Origin: Clostridium chauvoei
GTDB taxonomy: Bacteria; Bacillota; Clostridia; Clostridiales; Clostridiaceae
Direction: 5' to 3'
NCBI RefSeq assembly: GCF_002327185.1
Contig: NZ_CP018624.1
Coordinates: 248,001-312,000 of the forward strand
Length of the DNA stretch: 64,000 nt
Position 1 is the first letter of the stretch. Each line of letters opens with the position of its first letter. The translations under genes were made by a program, and so were the position numbers. Under the pieces are notes generated by a model. That model was given only the letters and a program-made list of their open reading frames with translations, ran no database searches and was not told where the DNA came from. Shown piece after piece: positions 10,119 to 19,880 of this stretch.

Positions 10119-13042
10119 TAGTAAAAGGACTCAAAAAGAAAAGGACTATATCTAGATATTTGGGGCTAAATATCATAATGCTTATAATCTTTTTTGTAAT
10201 AATTTCAAAACTTATATATATTCAAGTTTATAAAAATGAAGAGTATAAGGAAAAAGCTGATATTAGTTCAACAAGATTCATATCAGAAAAGGCACCAAGA
10301 GGTAAAATATATGATAGTGAAGGAAATATATTAGCTACGAATATCCAAACTTATGCTTTGACATATACAAATGCAGAAGAATCGGAAAAATATTTTTATA
10401 GAACAATGGATTCTGTATTTAAGATATTAAGTGATAATGGGGAAAAATTTCAAGATGATTTACTACTAAAGATAGATAGTAATTCGAAATTTTATTATGA
10501 ATTTAAGTCATCAGATGCAGAAGTAAGAAAAAGCGTAGAACTACGTTTTAAAAGAGATAGAGGATTAAATGAGAATATAGAAAAAAGATTATATGGTAAT
10601 AAGAAAGAAGATTTTACAGATGAAGAAGTAGCAAAAGTAGATGAAGAATTACTAAAAATTTCTTCGCAAGATGTTTTTTATGAGTTAGTAAAAATTTATA
10701 ATATATATGAACTTATAAATTCTGAACCTACTAAAGAAGAGCAAAAAGCTTTTGATGATATGAGTGGCAAAGAAATGACAGAGTTACTCCTTCAAAAATA
10801 CTCAATTTACGATATAAGAAATTATATGGTTATTAAAGATGCAATAAAAATGCAGAGTTTTAAAGGATATAGAGCTGTTAATATTTCTTCTAATATAAAG
10901 AAGGATACAGCCTTCATAATTTATCAAAAACTTAATGATCTACCAGGTATAGATGTTACACTAGAGCCAATAAGATACTACCCTTATAATAATTTAGCTT
11001 CAGCAGCTATAGGATATGTATCATCAATTGATAGTTCAAATAAAAAGAATTATGAGTTAAGAGGCTATGATGTATCATCAGATTTAATTGGGGTTTCTGG
11101 TATAGAATCAGCTTTTGAAAATGAACTTAAAGGTGATAAAGGTGGTACAACCGTTAAGGTAAATTCAAAAGGTAGAGTTACTGAAGAACTTTTTAAATTA
11201 GAATCATATCCAGGAAACGATGTTCATTTAACAATAGATAAAAGGGTTCAATATGCAGCTCAAGAAGCTATGAAAGATACTTTAGAGCGTATAAGACAAG
11301 AAGGACAAATAGGAGCAACAAGAGGAGCAGCTGTAGCTATAGAAGCTAATACAGGAAGAATTATAGCTATGGTTAGTTATCCAGACTATAATCCTAATTT
11401 ATTTTCAGTTCCAGGAAGTTTAACACCAGAGGAAACACAAAAATATTTTAGTCCTGATTTAGATTCATTTGGTAAGGAATATATAGCAAAAACTAATGCC
11501 GCAGGGGGATTAAATGGCGTATTTCCTTTAAATGAAGAAACAGGATTAAGAGAAGATAAATATGATATTTATCCTAGAAGCTTCTTCAATTATGCTACAC
11601 AAGGGTTAATACCTCCAGGATCAGTATTTAAGCCATTAACATCAATAATAGGATTACAAGAAGGAGTTATAACTCCAAATGAAATTATAGTAGATAGAGG
11701 AGAGTTTAAGGAACATCCAGATGTCTTAGGAGAAGGCTTTGCTCCACAATGTATGATATATACAACATCAAGATCTACTCACGGAGCAACAGATTTAAGA
11801 AAGGCTTTACAAGTTTCATGTAACTATTATTATTATGAAGTTGGATATAGATTATATATGAAAAATGGTGCTAATATTGGAGCTTTAGATAGTATAGCAA
11901 AATATGCATGGAAATTTGGATTAGGTGTTGACCCAGAAAGCAAACAAAATGCATCAACTGGATTAGAGGTAAATGAAAACTTTGGACAGACTTATAATTT
12001 TGAGTCTTGGAAAAATAGATTTATACCATCTGTTATGTTCCAATTAGTGGATTACTTAAAAACAGGTAATTATAATGGTTGTGTGTACTTTGTACCATTA
12101 GATATTGAAAAATCAGAATCAGATAGTGAAGAACTAATGGATGCAAAGAAAGCTTTAAAAGATAAAATAACAACTGCCTTAGGAAAGGTTGGAACTAAAG
12201 AACAAAGAAGAGATACTGATAACTTCGCTAAAGAGTTAGAACCAGATATTAAGAATATTATGAAGGTATCAGATAAATACAAAGAAGAAGTAAAAGCATA
12301 CGAAGTTAAAAATGGTAAAAAGGTAAACTTAGATGATGAAGTTGAATCAGTAGCAGAAGCTATTGCTAGATTTACAATTGATGATAAAACTACAGAAATT
12401 ATTTCAGCAGCACAAATAGTTTACGATTCAATAGGACAAAGTATGAATGCATTTACTCCAGTACAAATAGCAAATTATATGGCTACTTTAGTAAATGGAG
12501 GAACAAGATATAAAGTTCACATGGTGGATAAAATAACATCGCCTACAGGTGAAGTTATGCAAGAATTTAAGCCAGAAGTTTTAGATACTATAAATATTTC
12601 ACCTGATAATGTACAAGCGATTAAAGAGGGAATGTATGGAGTTAATACAGATCCTGCCAATGGTGTGGCTTATCAATGTTTTGGAAATTTCCCATTTAAA
12701 GTAGGGGGTAAGACAGGTACGGCCGATTTTAGTACAGAAGGAACTGAGGTTGGACAATATGGATTCTTAGGAAGACAACCTTATGGTAATTACTTAAGCT
12801 TTGCTCCATTAGAAAATCCTAAACTTGTAGTATTTACAACAGTTTATGATGGTAAAAAAGGTAGTTCAGCAGCTACTATAGCAAGAGCTATATATGAGTC
12901 ATATTTTAAGGATGAATTACTAAAAATGGATCCAAATTATGCAGCAAAATCAGCATCATTTAAAAAGTATGTGGTAGATTGTCCATTAAAAGATAATAAA
13001 CCTAAAGATGATGTAGATAAAACAAAAGATAAAGCACAATAA
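10115..13042 (+). CDS. mrdA: Penicillin-binding protein 2 (class B transpeptidase), enlarged
   Basis: A 975-residue class B PBP that cross-links lateral-wall peptidoglycan. It has one N-terminal membrane helix (about 18-37), a dimerisation domain with RFISEKAPRGKIYDSEGNIL, and a transpeptidase domain with PPGSVFKPL (SxxK, nucleophile near residue 502), VSCNYYYYEVG (SxN, near 568) and GGKTGTAD (KTG, near 865). It is longer than the roughly 600-720 residues of well-known PBP2 proteins. Extra segments lie in the pedestal (about 90-260) and between SxN and KTG (about 635-760, Lys/Glu-rich and probably helical). The Lys/Asp-rich tail after residue 950 is also unusual. It closes the mre operon and is followed by a terminator. 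Confidence 0.93.
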   Translation: MIVKGLKKKRTISRYLGLNIIMLIIFFVIISKLIYIQVYKNEEYKEKADISSTRFISEKAPRGKIYDSEGNILATNIQTYALTYTNAEESEKYFYRTMDSVFKILSDNGEKFQDDLLLKIDSNSKFYYEFKSSDAEVRKSVELRFKRDRGLNENIEKRLYGNKKEDFTDEEVAKVDEELLKISSQDVFYELVKIYNIYELINSEPTKEEQKAFDDMSGKEMTELLLQKYSIYDIRNYMVIKDAIKMQSFKGYRAVNISSNIKKDTAFIIYQKLNDLPGIDVTLEPIRYYPYNNLASAAIGYVSSIDSSNKKNYELRGYDVSSDLIGVSGIESAFENELKGDKGGTTVKVNSKGRVTEELFKLESYPGNDVHLTIDKRVQYAAQEAMKDTLERIRQEGQIGATRGAAVAIEANTGRIIAMVSYPDYNPNLFSVPGSLTPEETQKYFSPDLDSFGKEYIAKTNAAGGLNGVFPLNEETGLREDKYDIYPRSFFNYATQGLIPPGSVFKPLTSIIGLQEGVITPNEIIVDRGEFKEHPDVLGEGFAPQCMIYTTSRSTHGATDLRKALQVSCNYYYYEVGYRLYMKNGANIGALDSIAKYAWKFGLGVDPESKQNASTGLEVNENFGQTYNFESWKNRFIPSVMFQLVDYLKTGNYNGCVYFVPLDIEKSESDSEELMDAKKALKDKITTALGKVGTKEQRRDTDNFAKELEPDIKNIMKVSDKYKEEVKAYEVKNGKKVNLDDEVESVAEAIARFTIDDKTTEIISAAQIVYDSIGQSMNAFTPVQIANYMATLVNGGTRYKVHMVDKITSPTGEVMQEFKPEVLDTINISPDNVQAIKEGMYGVNTDPANGVAYQCFGNFPFKVGGKTGTADFSTEGTEVGQYGFLGRQPYGNYLSFAPLENPKLVVFTTVYDGKKGSSAATIARAIYESYFKDELLKMDPNYAAKSASFKKYVVDCPLKDNKPKDDVDKTKDKAQ

Positions 13043-13054
13043 TATTAAAAAATA

Positions 13055-13097
13055 AATAAGGAAACCTAGCATTAGTCAAGGTTTCCTTATTTTTTAT
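13055..13097 (+). terminator. Intrinsic terminator after PBP2
   Basis: Stem AATAAGGAAACCT / AGGTTTCCTTATT with an 11-base loop, followed by a T-rich run. It separates the mre and min operons. Confidence 0.9.
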
Positions 13098-13218
13098 TTT
13101 AATATATTATTTATTGTTGTTTAATGATATAATTAAAAGGTATAATTATAAATATGGAATAAATTATTAAATAATTATAGTTTTAGAATTTATACGAGTT
13201 GGTGGAGGGTGACCAATT

Positions 13219-13860
13219 ATGGATGACAGGATTCAAATAAGAGGTAATAAAGAAGGTATCAATGCCATAATAGAGATGGAGAAGTTTAGTAACTTTAACG
13301 AAATGTTAGACTTATTAATTGATAAGTTAACTGCTGGGAAAAGTTTTTATAAAGGTTCTTCACTTAAAATCACAGCAAACCTTAACAAGGTAAATGAAAT
13401 TGATATTAAAAAATTAAAAGATACTCTTTTTGAAGAGATTTTAATTAAAGAATGTACCTTTGAGGAATACAAAAAAGATGAAGAAAAAGACAGTAAAATC
13501 TTTAATGGTGTATACGAAGGTAAAACAAAATTTATAAAAAAGACAGTAAGAGGCGGGCAACTAATAAATTACCCGGGGAATATTGTCATAATAGGGGATA
13601 TAAATAATGGGGCAGAGGTACATGCTGGAGGAAATATTGTAGTTTTAGGAACAATAAAGGGGAAAGTACATGCCGGAGCATCTGGGAATAAAAAAGCGAT
13701 AATTTCAGCTTTTAGTCTTCAACCAGAAATTCTTCAAATAGAAGATATTATTACAATATCACCAGAGGAAAGTTCTAAACCATTATATCCAGAAATTGCG
13801 AAGATTAAGGATGATACAATAGTTGTAGAACCTTATTTGCCAAATAAATATATATATTAA
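13219..13860 (+). CDS. minC: Septum site-determining protein MinC
   Basis: A 213-residue inhibitor of FtsZ polymerisation. The N-terminal domain (about 1-100) is variable. The C-terminal beta-helix domain carries [38 protein letters not shown] and [19 protein letters not shown], the MinD- and FtsZ-contacting face. ATG 13219 follows GGTGGAGGGTG. It is the first gene of minCDE, with minD 17 bases downstream. TATAAT-like boxes around 13129-13145 could be its promoter. Confidence 0.95.
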   Translation: MDDRIQIRGNKEGINAIIEMEKFSNFNEMLDLLIDKLTAGKSFYKGSSLKITANLNKVNEIDIKKLKDTLFEEILIKECTFEEYKKDEEKDSKIFNGVYEGKTKFIKKTVRGGQLINYPGNIVIIGDINNGAEVHAGGNIVVLGTIKGKVHAGASGNKKAIISAFSLQPEILQIEDIITISPEESSKPLYPEIAKIKDDTIVVEPYLPNKYIY

Positions 13861-13877
13861 CGTTGGAGGGATAAAAA

Positions 13878-14675
13878 ATGGGAATTTCGATAGTTATTAC
13901 GTCAGGTAAGGGTGGCGTTGGAAAAACAACAACTACAGCGAATATTGGGACTGCTCTAGCTGCACTAGGTAAAAAAGTAGTAGTAGTAGACGGTGATACA
14001 GGGCTTAGAAACCTAGATGTATTAATGGGCTTAGAAAATAGAATAGTCTATACTATAACAGATGTTATTGAAAATAGATGTAGACTTAAACAAGCATTGA
14101 TAAAAGATAAGAGATATCAAAATCTTTGTTTATTACCAACAGCTCAAACAAAAGATAAAGATGATATTAGACCACAAGATATGTTAAAGCTAGTTAATAG
14201 CTTAAAAGAAGATTTTGATTATATTTTAATAGATTGTCCGGCAGGTATAGAGCAAGGGTTTGAAAATTCAGTTGTTGGAGCTGATAGAGCAGTTGTAGTT
14301 GTAAATCCAGAAATAACATCAGTTAGAGATGCGGATAGAGTTATCGGAAAATTAGATGCAAAAGGTTTAGAAGAACATTCAGTTTTAATAAACAGATTAA
14401 ATTACGAAATGACTCAACGAGGAGATATGTTAGATATTTCAGACATAATAGAAACTTTATCTATCGAATTATTAGGAGTTGTTCCGGATGATAAAAATAT
14501 AACAGTTTCAACTAATAAAGGTGAACCAATAGTATTAGATGAAAAGTCTATGTCAGGACAAGCTTTTAGAAATATAGCAAAAAGGCTAACAGGAGAAGAA
14601 GTTCCTCTAATGGATTTAAGAGAAGAGAATGAAGGATTCTTTGCGTCATTAAAGAAATTATTTAAGAGAAAATAA
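13878..14675 (+). CDS. minD: Septum site-determining ATPase MinD
   Basis: A 265-residue ParA/MinD ATPase. It has a deviant Walker A GKGGVGKTTTT (residues 10-20), switch I VVDGDTGLRNLD, Walker B YILIDCPAGIE and a C-terminal amphipathic membrane-targeting helix GFFASLKKLFKRK (last 13 residues). It recruits MinC to the membrane and oscillates with MinE. Ribosome site GGAGGG before the ATG. Confidence 0.98.
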   Translation: MGISIVITSGKGGVGKTTTTANIGTALAALGKKVVVVDGDTGLRNLDVLMGLENRIVYTITDVIENRCRLKQALIKDKRYQNLCLLPTAQTKDKDDIRPQDMLKLVNSLKEDFDYILIDCPAGIEQGFENSVVGADRAVVVVNPEITSVRDADRVIGKLDAKGLEEHSVLINRLNYEMTQRGDMLDISDIIETLSIELLGVVPDDKNITVSTNKGEPIVLDEKSMSGQAFRNIAKRLTGEEVPLMDLREENEGFFASLKKLFKRK

Positions 14676-14692
14676 AAAGGGGGATGTGAGAG

Positions 14693-14959
14693 GTGGATTT
14701 TTTCAAGAAATTTTCTAATAAACCAACTCCAAAAGAAGTTGCCAAAGATAGATTAAAATTAATACTAATACATGATAGAGGAGATTTATCACAAGAAACA
14801 TTAGAAAAGATAAGAACGGAAATATTGGGAGTACTATCTAAATATATAGAAATAGAGGCTGAAGATGTTGAAATTGCAGTAAGTAAGCCTGAGACGATAG
14901 AAGGAAATAACCCAGCGTTAATTGCTAATATTCCTATAAAAAACATAAAGGGAAGATAG
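14693..14959 (+). CDS. minE: Cell division topological specificity factor MinE
   Basis: An 88-residue MinE that stimulates MinD ATPase and keeps MinC off mid-cell. It has an N-terminal membrane and MinD-contact segment (MDFFKKFSNKPTPKEVAKDR) and a C-terminal dimerisation domain. The start is GTG at 14693 behind AAGGGGGATGTGAG. It shows this Clostridium uses the MinE type of Min system rather than only DivIVA/MinJ. A terminator follows within 5 bases. Confidence 0.93.
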   Translation: MDFFKKFSNKPTPKEVAKDRLKLILIHDRGDLSQETLEKIRTEILGVLSKYIEIEAEDVEIAVSKPETIEGNNPALIANIPIKNIKGR

Positions 14960-14963
14960 TGGA

Positions 14964-14987
14964 AAAGTGCCTAGTGGCACTTTTTTT
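14964..14987 (+). terminator. Intrinsic terminator after minE
   Basis: Stem AAAGTGCC / GGCACTTT with loop TAGT and a run of seven T. Confidence 0.9.
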
Positions 14988-15105
14988 ATTTAACTATAAA
15001 AAATTAATTATTAATTAAGATTATGTAATATAAACAGAAAAAATATAGAAAAAGTTATTAAAAAGGTTATAATATAGGTTAGAACTATTAAATAGGAGGT
15101 GAAAT

Positions 15106-16233
15106 ATGTTTTCTAAATTTAAGATAAATTTAAAGCAGTTAAAAGAAATAGATAAAGCTATTTTATTTTCTATGATATCATTGATGTTATTTGGAATATT
15201 AAACATTTATCTAGCCAGTAGAGCAGAACACGGAACACTATTTTTAGTTAGACAGTCAGTATGGTTTGTTGTATGTATGATTGCATTATATTTTATAATA
15301 GCAATAGATTATACTGTTTTAAAGGGATATACACCTATATTTTATTGGGGCTCAATTATATTATTGATTATAACTATGTTTATAGGAACAGATATAAATG
15401 GAGCTAGAGGATGGATTAGATTAGGGCCATTATCATTCCAGCCAGCAGAACTTGCTAAAATAGCTACAATTATGATGCTAGGAAGGCAACTAGATGATAT
15501 GGATGGAACAATGAATGAGCTAAAGAATTTCATGGTAATGGCTTTTTATGCAATAGTACCAGCTGTATTTATTGTAATACAACCTGATATGGGAATGACC
15601 ATGGTTTTATTCTTTATAGTAGTTGGGATATTCTTTATAGGTGGATTAGATATTAGAATAATTGGTGGAGGCTTATTATCCTTATGTTTAGTTGTAATAC
15701 TTGTATGGAATTCAGGTCTAATACAGGATTATCAAAAAAAGAGAGTTACATCTTTTTTAAACCCTGAAGCAGATAGTTCAGCATCAGGATATCAACTTAG
15801 ACAATCATTAATAAGTATAGGCTCTGGAGGAATTGCAGGTTCACAGAATGCAAAACTTAAAGAATCAAGCAATGGATATGCAGCACAATATGTTCCAGAA
15901 GTACAAACAGATTTTATATTTGCTAGTATAGGAGAACAGTGGGGACTATTAGGATCATCCTTCTTATTGTTATTATATGGAATATTGATTTCTAAAATGA
16001 TTGCAATAGGCAGAACTGCTAAAGATAAATTTGGTTCAATTATTTGTGTTGGATTGGTAGCATATTTTTTATTTGCTATACTTCAAAATATAGGAATGAC
16101 AATAGGGCTTATGCCTATTACAGGAATAACTCTTCCATTAATAAGTTATGGTGGTAGTTCACTTTTAACAACTGTTTTATCAATAGGATTAGTTATAAAT
16201 ATAGGTATGAGAAGAAAGAAGATTTACTTTTAG
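15106..16233 (+). CDS. rodA: RodA/FtsW/SpoVE-type peptidoglycan glycosyltransferase
   Basis: A 375-residue SEDS protein with about ten membrane helices that polymerises lipid II in lateral wall growth with PBP2. Signature segments are GARGWIRLGPLSFQPAELAK, the PDMGMTMVLF helix, YQLRQSLISIGSGGI, PEVQTDFIFASIGEQWG and the C-terminal GITLPLISYGGSS. Its place after the mre and min genes supports RodA rather than FtsW or SpoVE. ATG 15106 follows AGGAGG. The stop codon lies inside its own terminator hairpin. Confidence 0.92.
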   Translation: MFSKFKINLKQLKEIDKAILFSMISLMLFGILNIYLASRAEHGTLFLVRQSVWFVVCMIALYFIIAIDYTVLKGYTPIFYWGSIILLIITMFIGTDINGARGWIRLGPLSFQPAELAKIATIMMLGRQLDDMDGTMNELKNFMVMAFYAIVPAVFIVIQPDMGMTMVLFFIVVGIFFIGGLDIRIIGGGLLSLCLVVILVWNSGLIQDYQKKRVTSFLNPEADSSASGYQLRQSLISIGSGGIAGSQNAKLKESSNGYAAQYVPEVQTDFIFASIGEQWGLLGSSFLLLLYGILISKMIAIGRTAKDKFGSIICVGLVAYFLFAILQNIGMTIGLMPITGITLPLISYGGSSLLTTVLSIGLVINIGMRRKKIYF

Positions 16234-16250
16234 GAGTAAATCTTTTTTTT
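16220..16250 (+). terminator. Intrinsic terminator overlapping the rodA stop
   Basis: Stem AGATTTACT / AGTAAATCT with a T8 run; the left arm is the last coding bases of rodA. Confidence 0.85.
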
Positions 16251-16328
16251 GTAATGAAATGTTAATTAATCATAAAAGAAGTTTTTTCTAAATATAATTT
16301 AAATATTAAGGTGTTAGGAGGAAACAGG

Positions 16329-16919
16329 ATGGGGGACTATAGTGAAGAGTATAGAAAGTATTATCAAGAGTTAAAGAGTAAAGCAAATATAAAAGAAAAA
16401 GGTTATGAAGAAAGTCCTAAAGAAGAACCTATTATATTAAATCAAAAATATGATGTTTATCCAAATACAAGCTCTTCATATAGAGGAACTTATATTAAGA
16501 GTTATCCTGGAAACTATCAAGGCAATTATAGAGGGAATTACAGAGGAACAGGTATGGGATATAATAATAGGAATCAAGAAATCCCTAAAGTTAATAGATA
16601 TGTAAGAGGAGTGATTATTAGATTAACTGGGACAGCATTGTTATTTATTTCAGTTTTGGCTTTAAAGGTAATGCCCTATGAACAAGCAAGAGGATTTTAT
16701 GGAAAATGCAAAGCAGTTGTAAGTGAAAATTTTAATTATTTAGGGTTTATGGAGACTATAAAAAAGTTTGGTGGCGAAACAGCAAAAGAAGTTCAAGGAA
16801 AAATAGATGAATTACAAAAAGGAAATATGTTTGACGTTTCTAAGGATGAAGATGACGTTCAAGGATTTAAAGAAGAGGGGCAAAAAGAAAATGTTGATAA
16901 TATAAATAATAAAAATTAA
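16329..16919 (+). CDS. Unknown membrane protein with a Tyr-Arg-Gly-Asn repeat
   Basis: I do not recognise this 196-residue protein. It has a charged N-terminus (MGDYSEEYRKYYQELKSKAN), then a Tyr/Gly/Asn/Arg repeat at about residues 54-84 (PGNYQGNYRGNYRGTGMGYN), one membrane helix at about 98-118, and a C-terminal part that is probably helical and ends in an acidic, Asn-rich tail. The start at 16329 was preferred over an upstream GTG (16311) because AGGAGG sits directly before it. It lies between rodA and spoIVFB, so a role in envelope growth or sporulation is possible but unproven. Confidence 0.7.
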   Translation: MGDYSEEYRKYYQELKSKANIKEKGYEESPKEEPIILNQKYDVYPNTSSSYRGTYIKSYPGNYQGNYRGNYRGTGMGYNNRNQEIPKVNRYVRGVIIRLTGTALLFISVLALKVMPYEQARGFYGKCKAVVSENFNYLGFMETIKKFGGETAKEVQGKIDELQKGNMFDVSKDEDDVQGFKEEGQKENVDNINNKN

Positions 16920-16998
16920 GAAATTGATATATTTTATTAAGAAACATTAGATAGAAGGTGATTATAGAAAGTTTATAGCAATTTTTAGGGAGATATAA

Positions 16999-17859
16999 AT
17001 GAAGAAAGAAGCAAGAATATTTTTAGCAGAGATAGTACTAATTATATTGATATGTTCTAGCAGTGAAGTAATTTTATCGGCTTTTTTATGGGTAATTTTA
17101 CATGAAGTTTCACATATAGTATTAGCATGTATGTTAGGATGCAAATTTTATAATATAGAATTACATGTTTTTGGTGCAAAAGCTGAATTAGGAGACTTAG
17201 AGATACTAACGGATGTAAAAAGAATATTTATATATTTAGCAGGACCACTATTTAATTTTATAGTATTTATAATATTTTTTATAATTAGCTTTAGATATGA
17301 CTCTAAATGGATAACAACTAGTCTAAATTTAAATTTAGGGTTAGCTATTTTTAATTTGTTACCAGCCTATCCATTAGATGGAGCTAGAATATATGAAATA
17401 TTGATTTCAAAAAAAATTTTATATAAAAAATCTCAAAAGATAATAAGATTAAGTAGTTACTGTATAGCTATGAGTTTTATTTGTATATCATTATTACTTT
17501 TTATATTAATACATAAACTAAATATAAGTATGGTTATTGCAGCTTTTATAATTATATATGTTACTAGAGCAGAGCAAAAAAGTACTATGTATATAACTAT
17601 GGGGAATATGGTTAAAAAAAGAAAGAAGCTTATTAAGAATAATTATATTGAAAATAAAAGTCTATCTGTTTATTATAAGAGTTATCTTGTTAATGTACTA
17701 GGTTTAGTAGATAGGAATAAATTTAACACTTTTTATGTTTTAGATGATGATATGGAATTATTATATATATTACAAGAGAATGAACTTATAAGTGCATTAA
17801 AATTCTATGGTAATATAACTTTAGAAGAGTATAGGGAGATAAGAGAACAGGACAAGTAA
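16999..17859 (+). CDS. spoIVFB: SpoIVFB-like intramembrane metalloprotease (M50)
   Basis: A 286-residue site-2-protease-type membrane enzyme. The zinc motif HEVSH lies in the second helix (about residues 35-39) and the second ligand motif NLLPAYPLDGAR at about 119-130. Four to six membrane helices are followed by a cytoplasmic C-terminal domain (about 190-286) that is weakly CBS-like. In Bacillus this enzyme releases sigma-K from its pro-form in the mother cell. SpoIVFA is not adjacent; the preceding membrane protein shares no visible similarity with it. Start ATG 16999 after GGGAGA. Confidence 0.85.
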   Translation: MKKEARIFLAEIVLIILICSSSEVILSAFLWVILHEVSHIVLACMLGCKFYNIELHVFGAKAELGDLEILTDVKRIFIYLAGPLFNFIVFIIFFIISFRYDSKWITTSLNLNLGLAIFNLLPAYPLDGARIYEILISKKILYKKSQKIIRLSSYCIAMSFICISLLLFILIHKLNISMVIAAFIIIYVTRAEQKSTMYITMGNMVKKRKKLIKNNYIENKSLSVYYKSYLVNVLGLVDRNKFNTFYVLDDDMELLYILQENELISALKFYGNITLEEYREIREQDK

Positions 17860-17903
17860 TACATTTACTTTTTATTAGTATGTATGCTAGAATAGTAAGA
17901 TAT

Positions 17904-17933
17904 AAAGAAGTATAGTGATATACTTCTTTTTTT
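17904..17933 (+). terminator. Intrinsic terminator after spoIVFB
   Basis: Stem AAAGAAGTATA / TATACTTCTTT with loop GTGA and a following T-run. Confidence 0.9.
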
Positions 17934-18026
17934 AATTGCACAGAATTAAAAAGCATAAATAATAGATTAAGTTTAATGAAGTTAAAAGATATAAGAGTCT
18001 AACTCTAACTTATAGGAGGAAAAGTA

Positions 18027-19880
18027 ATGAATAAAATTACAGATCATATTTTACATAGGGTTGAAAAACCATCAAGATATGTTGGTGGTGAATTAAATCA
18101 AGTAATTAAGAATCTAGATGAAATTGATATAAGATTTGCATTTTGTTTTCCAGATGTATATGAAGTAGGTATGTCTCACTTAGGAACAAGAATACTATAT
18201 CATACAATAAACGAAAGAAAAGATACATATTGTGAAAGAGTATTTGCACCATGGCCAGATATGGAAGCAGAACTTAGAAAAAATAATATTCCTTTAATGA
18301 CTTTAGAAACTAAAGATCCACTAACAGCCTTTGATATATTAGGATTTACTCTTCAATATGAAATGAGCTATACAAATATATTAAATATGTTAGATATGTC
18401 AGGAATAACTTTAAGAGCATCAGAAAGAAGAGAAGAGGAGCCTATAATTATGGCTGGTGGACCATGTGCATATAATCCAGAGCCATTATGTGACATTGTT
18501 GATTTCTTCGAAATAGGTGAAGGTGAAGAAATTATGAATGATGTTCTTGATGTTTATAAGAAGTATAAGGGTAAGGGAAAGAAAAAGGAATTCTTAAGAG
18601 AAATATCAAAAATAGAAGGTGTATATGTTCCTTCATTATATGATGTTACTTATAATGAAGATGGAACAATAAAGGAATTTAAACCTAAGTTTGAAGATGT
18701 AAAGCCTAGAGTTAAAAAGAGAATAATAAACAATTTCGATAAGGTAGATTTCCCTATAGATATGATAGTTCCTTATTCAGAAATAGTACATGATAGAATA
18801 GTTTTAGAAACAACAAGAGGATGTACTAATGGATGTAGATTCTGTCAAGCAGGTATGATTTATAGACCAGTTAGAGAAAAGAGTACTCAAACTTTATTAG
18901 AACAAGCTAGAAAGATGATAGATGCAACTGGATATCAAGAAATTTCATTAGCTTCTTTAAGTATTTGTGATTATTCAGATATACAAAACCTTGTAAGTAG
19001 TTTAATTCTTGAGCATGCTTCAAAAAATGTTGGGGTTGCTTTACCTTCAATAAGAGTTGATGCTTTTTCAGTTGATTTAATAAAAGAGATTCAAAAGGTT
19101 AGAAAAACAGGTTTAACTTTTGCTCCAGAAGCAGGATCTCAAAGAATGAGAGATATAATAAATAAAGGGTTAACAGAAGAGAGAATACTAGAAGCTGCAA
19201 AAAGTGCTTTTGAATCAGGTTGGAGTACAATAAAACTATACTTTATATTAGGATTACCATATGAAGAAATAGAAGATGCAGCAGGAATAGGTGAATTAGC
19301 TCAAAAGATGGCGGATGTATATTATGGAATTCCAAAGGAAAATAGACAAAAGGGATTAAAGATAACAGTAAGTACATCAATATTAGTACCAAAGCCATTT
19401 ACTCCATTCCAATGGGCTAAGATGGCTAAGCCAGAAGAAATATGGCAAAAGATTGATGCAGTAAAAGGTGCAATAAAATCAAGAGCTATAAATTACAATT
19501 ATCATGAGCAAAAAACTTCACTTATGGAAGCAATATTTGCAAGAGGAGATAGAAAGACTTGTGATTTATTAATTAATGCTTTTGAAAAAGGTGCTAAATT
19601 TGATGGATGGTCAGAATACTTTGATTATGATTTATGGGTTGAAGCCATGAAAGAGTGTGGAATAGATCCAGAATTCTATGTATATAGAGAAAGAAACTAC
19701 GATGAAGTACTTCCATGGGATTTCATTGATATAGGAGTAAATAGAAAATATCTTGAAATTGAAAATGAAAAGGCTAAGAGAGCAGAACTTACTCAAAACT
19801 GTAGAAAAGGATGTACAGGATGTGGGGTAAATGTAAACTTTAAAGAAGGGAAGTGTTTTGAAGGTGCGTTACATAATTAA
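18027..19880 (+). CDS. B12-binding-like radical SAM protein (TIGR03960 type)
   Basis: A 617-residue protein with an N-terminal cobalamin-binding-like domain (about 20-170) and a radical SAM core. The cluster motif is ETTRGCTNGCRFCQAG (three Cys, CX3CX2C, near residues 266-273). Later SAM-domain features include FAPEAGSQRMRDIINKGLT. The C-terminal end is Cys-rich (NCRKGCTGCGVN), suggesting a further metal site. It pairs with the next gene, which overlaps by 23 bases, and both precede rng and the L21 operon as in many clostridia. The reaction is unknown to me; an RNA or ribosome modification role is often suspected from context. Confidence 0.88.
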   Translation: MNKITDHILHRVEKPSRYVGGELNQVIKNLDEIDIRFAFCFPDVYEVGMSHLGTRILYHTINERKDTYCERVFAPWPDMEAELRKNNIPLMTLETKDPLTAFDILGFTLQYEMSYTNILNMLDMSGITLRASERREEEPIIMAGGPCAYNPEPLCDIVDFFEIGEGEEIMNDVLDVYKKYKGKGKKKEFLREISKIEGVYVPSLYDVTYNEDGTIKEFKPKFEDVKPRVKKRIINNFDKVDFPIDMIVPYSEIVHDRIVLETTRGCTNGCRFCQAGMIYRPVREKSTQTLLEQARKMIDATGYQEISLASLSICDYSDIQNLVSSLILEHASKNVGVALPSIRVDAFSVDLIKEIQKVRKTGLTFAPEAGSQRMRDIINKGLTEERILEAAKSAFESGWSTIKLYFILGLPYEEIEDAAGIGELAQKMADVYYGIPKENRQKGLKITVSTSILVPKPFTPFQWAKMAKPEEIWQKIDAVKGAIKSRAINYNYHEQKTSLMEAIFARGDRKTCDLLINAFEKGAKFDGWSEYFDYDLWVEAMKECGIDPEFYVYRERNYDEVLPWDFIDIGVNRKYLEIENEKAKRAELTQNCRKGCTGCGVNVNFKEGKCFEGALHN

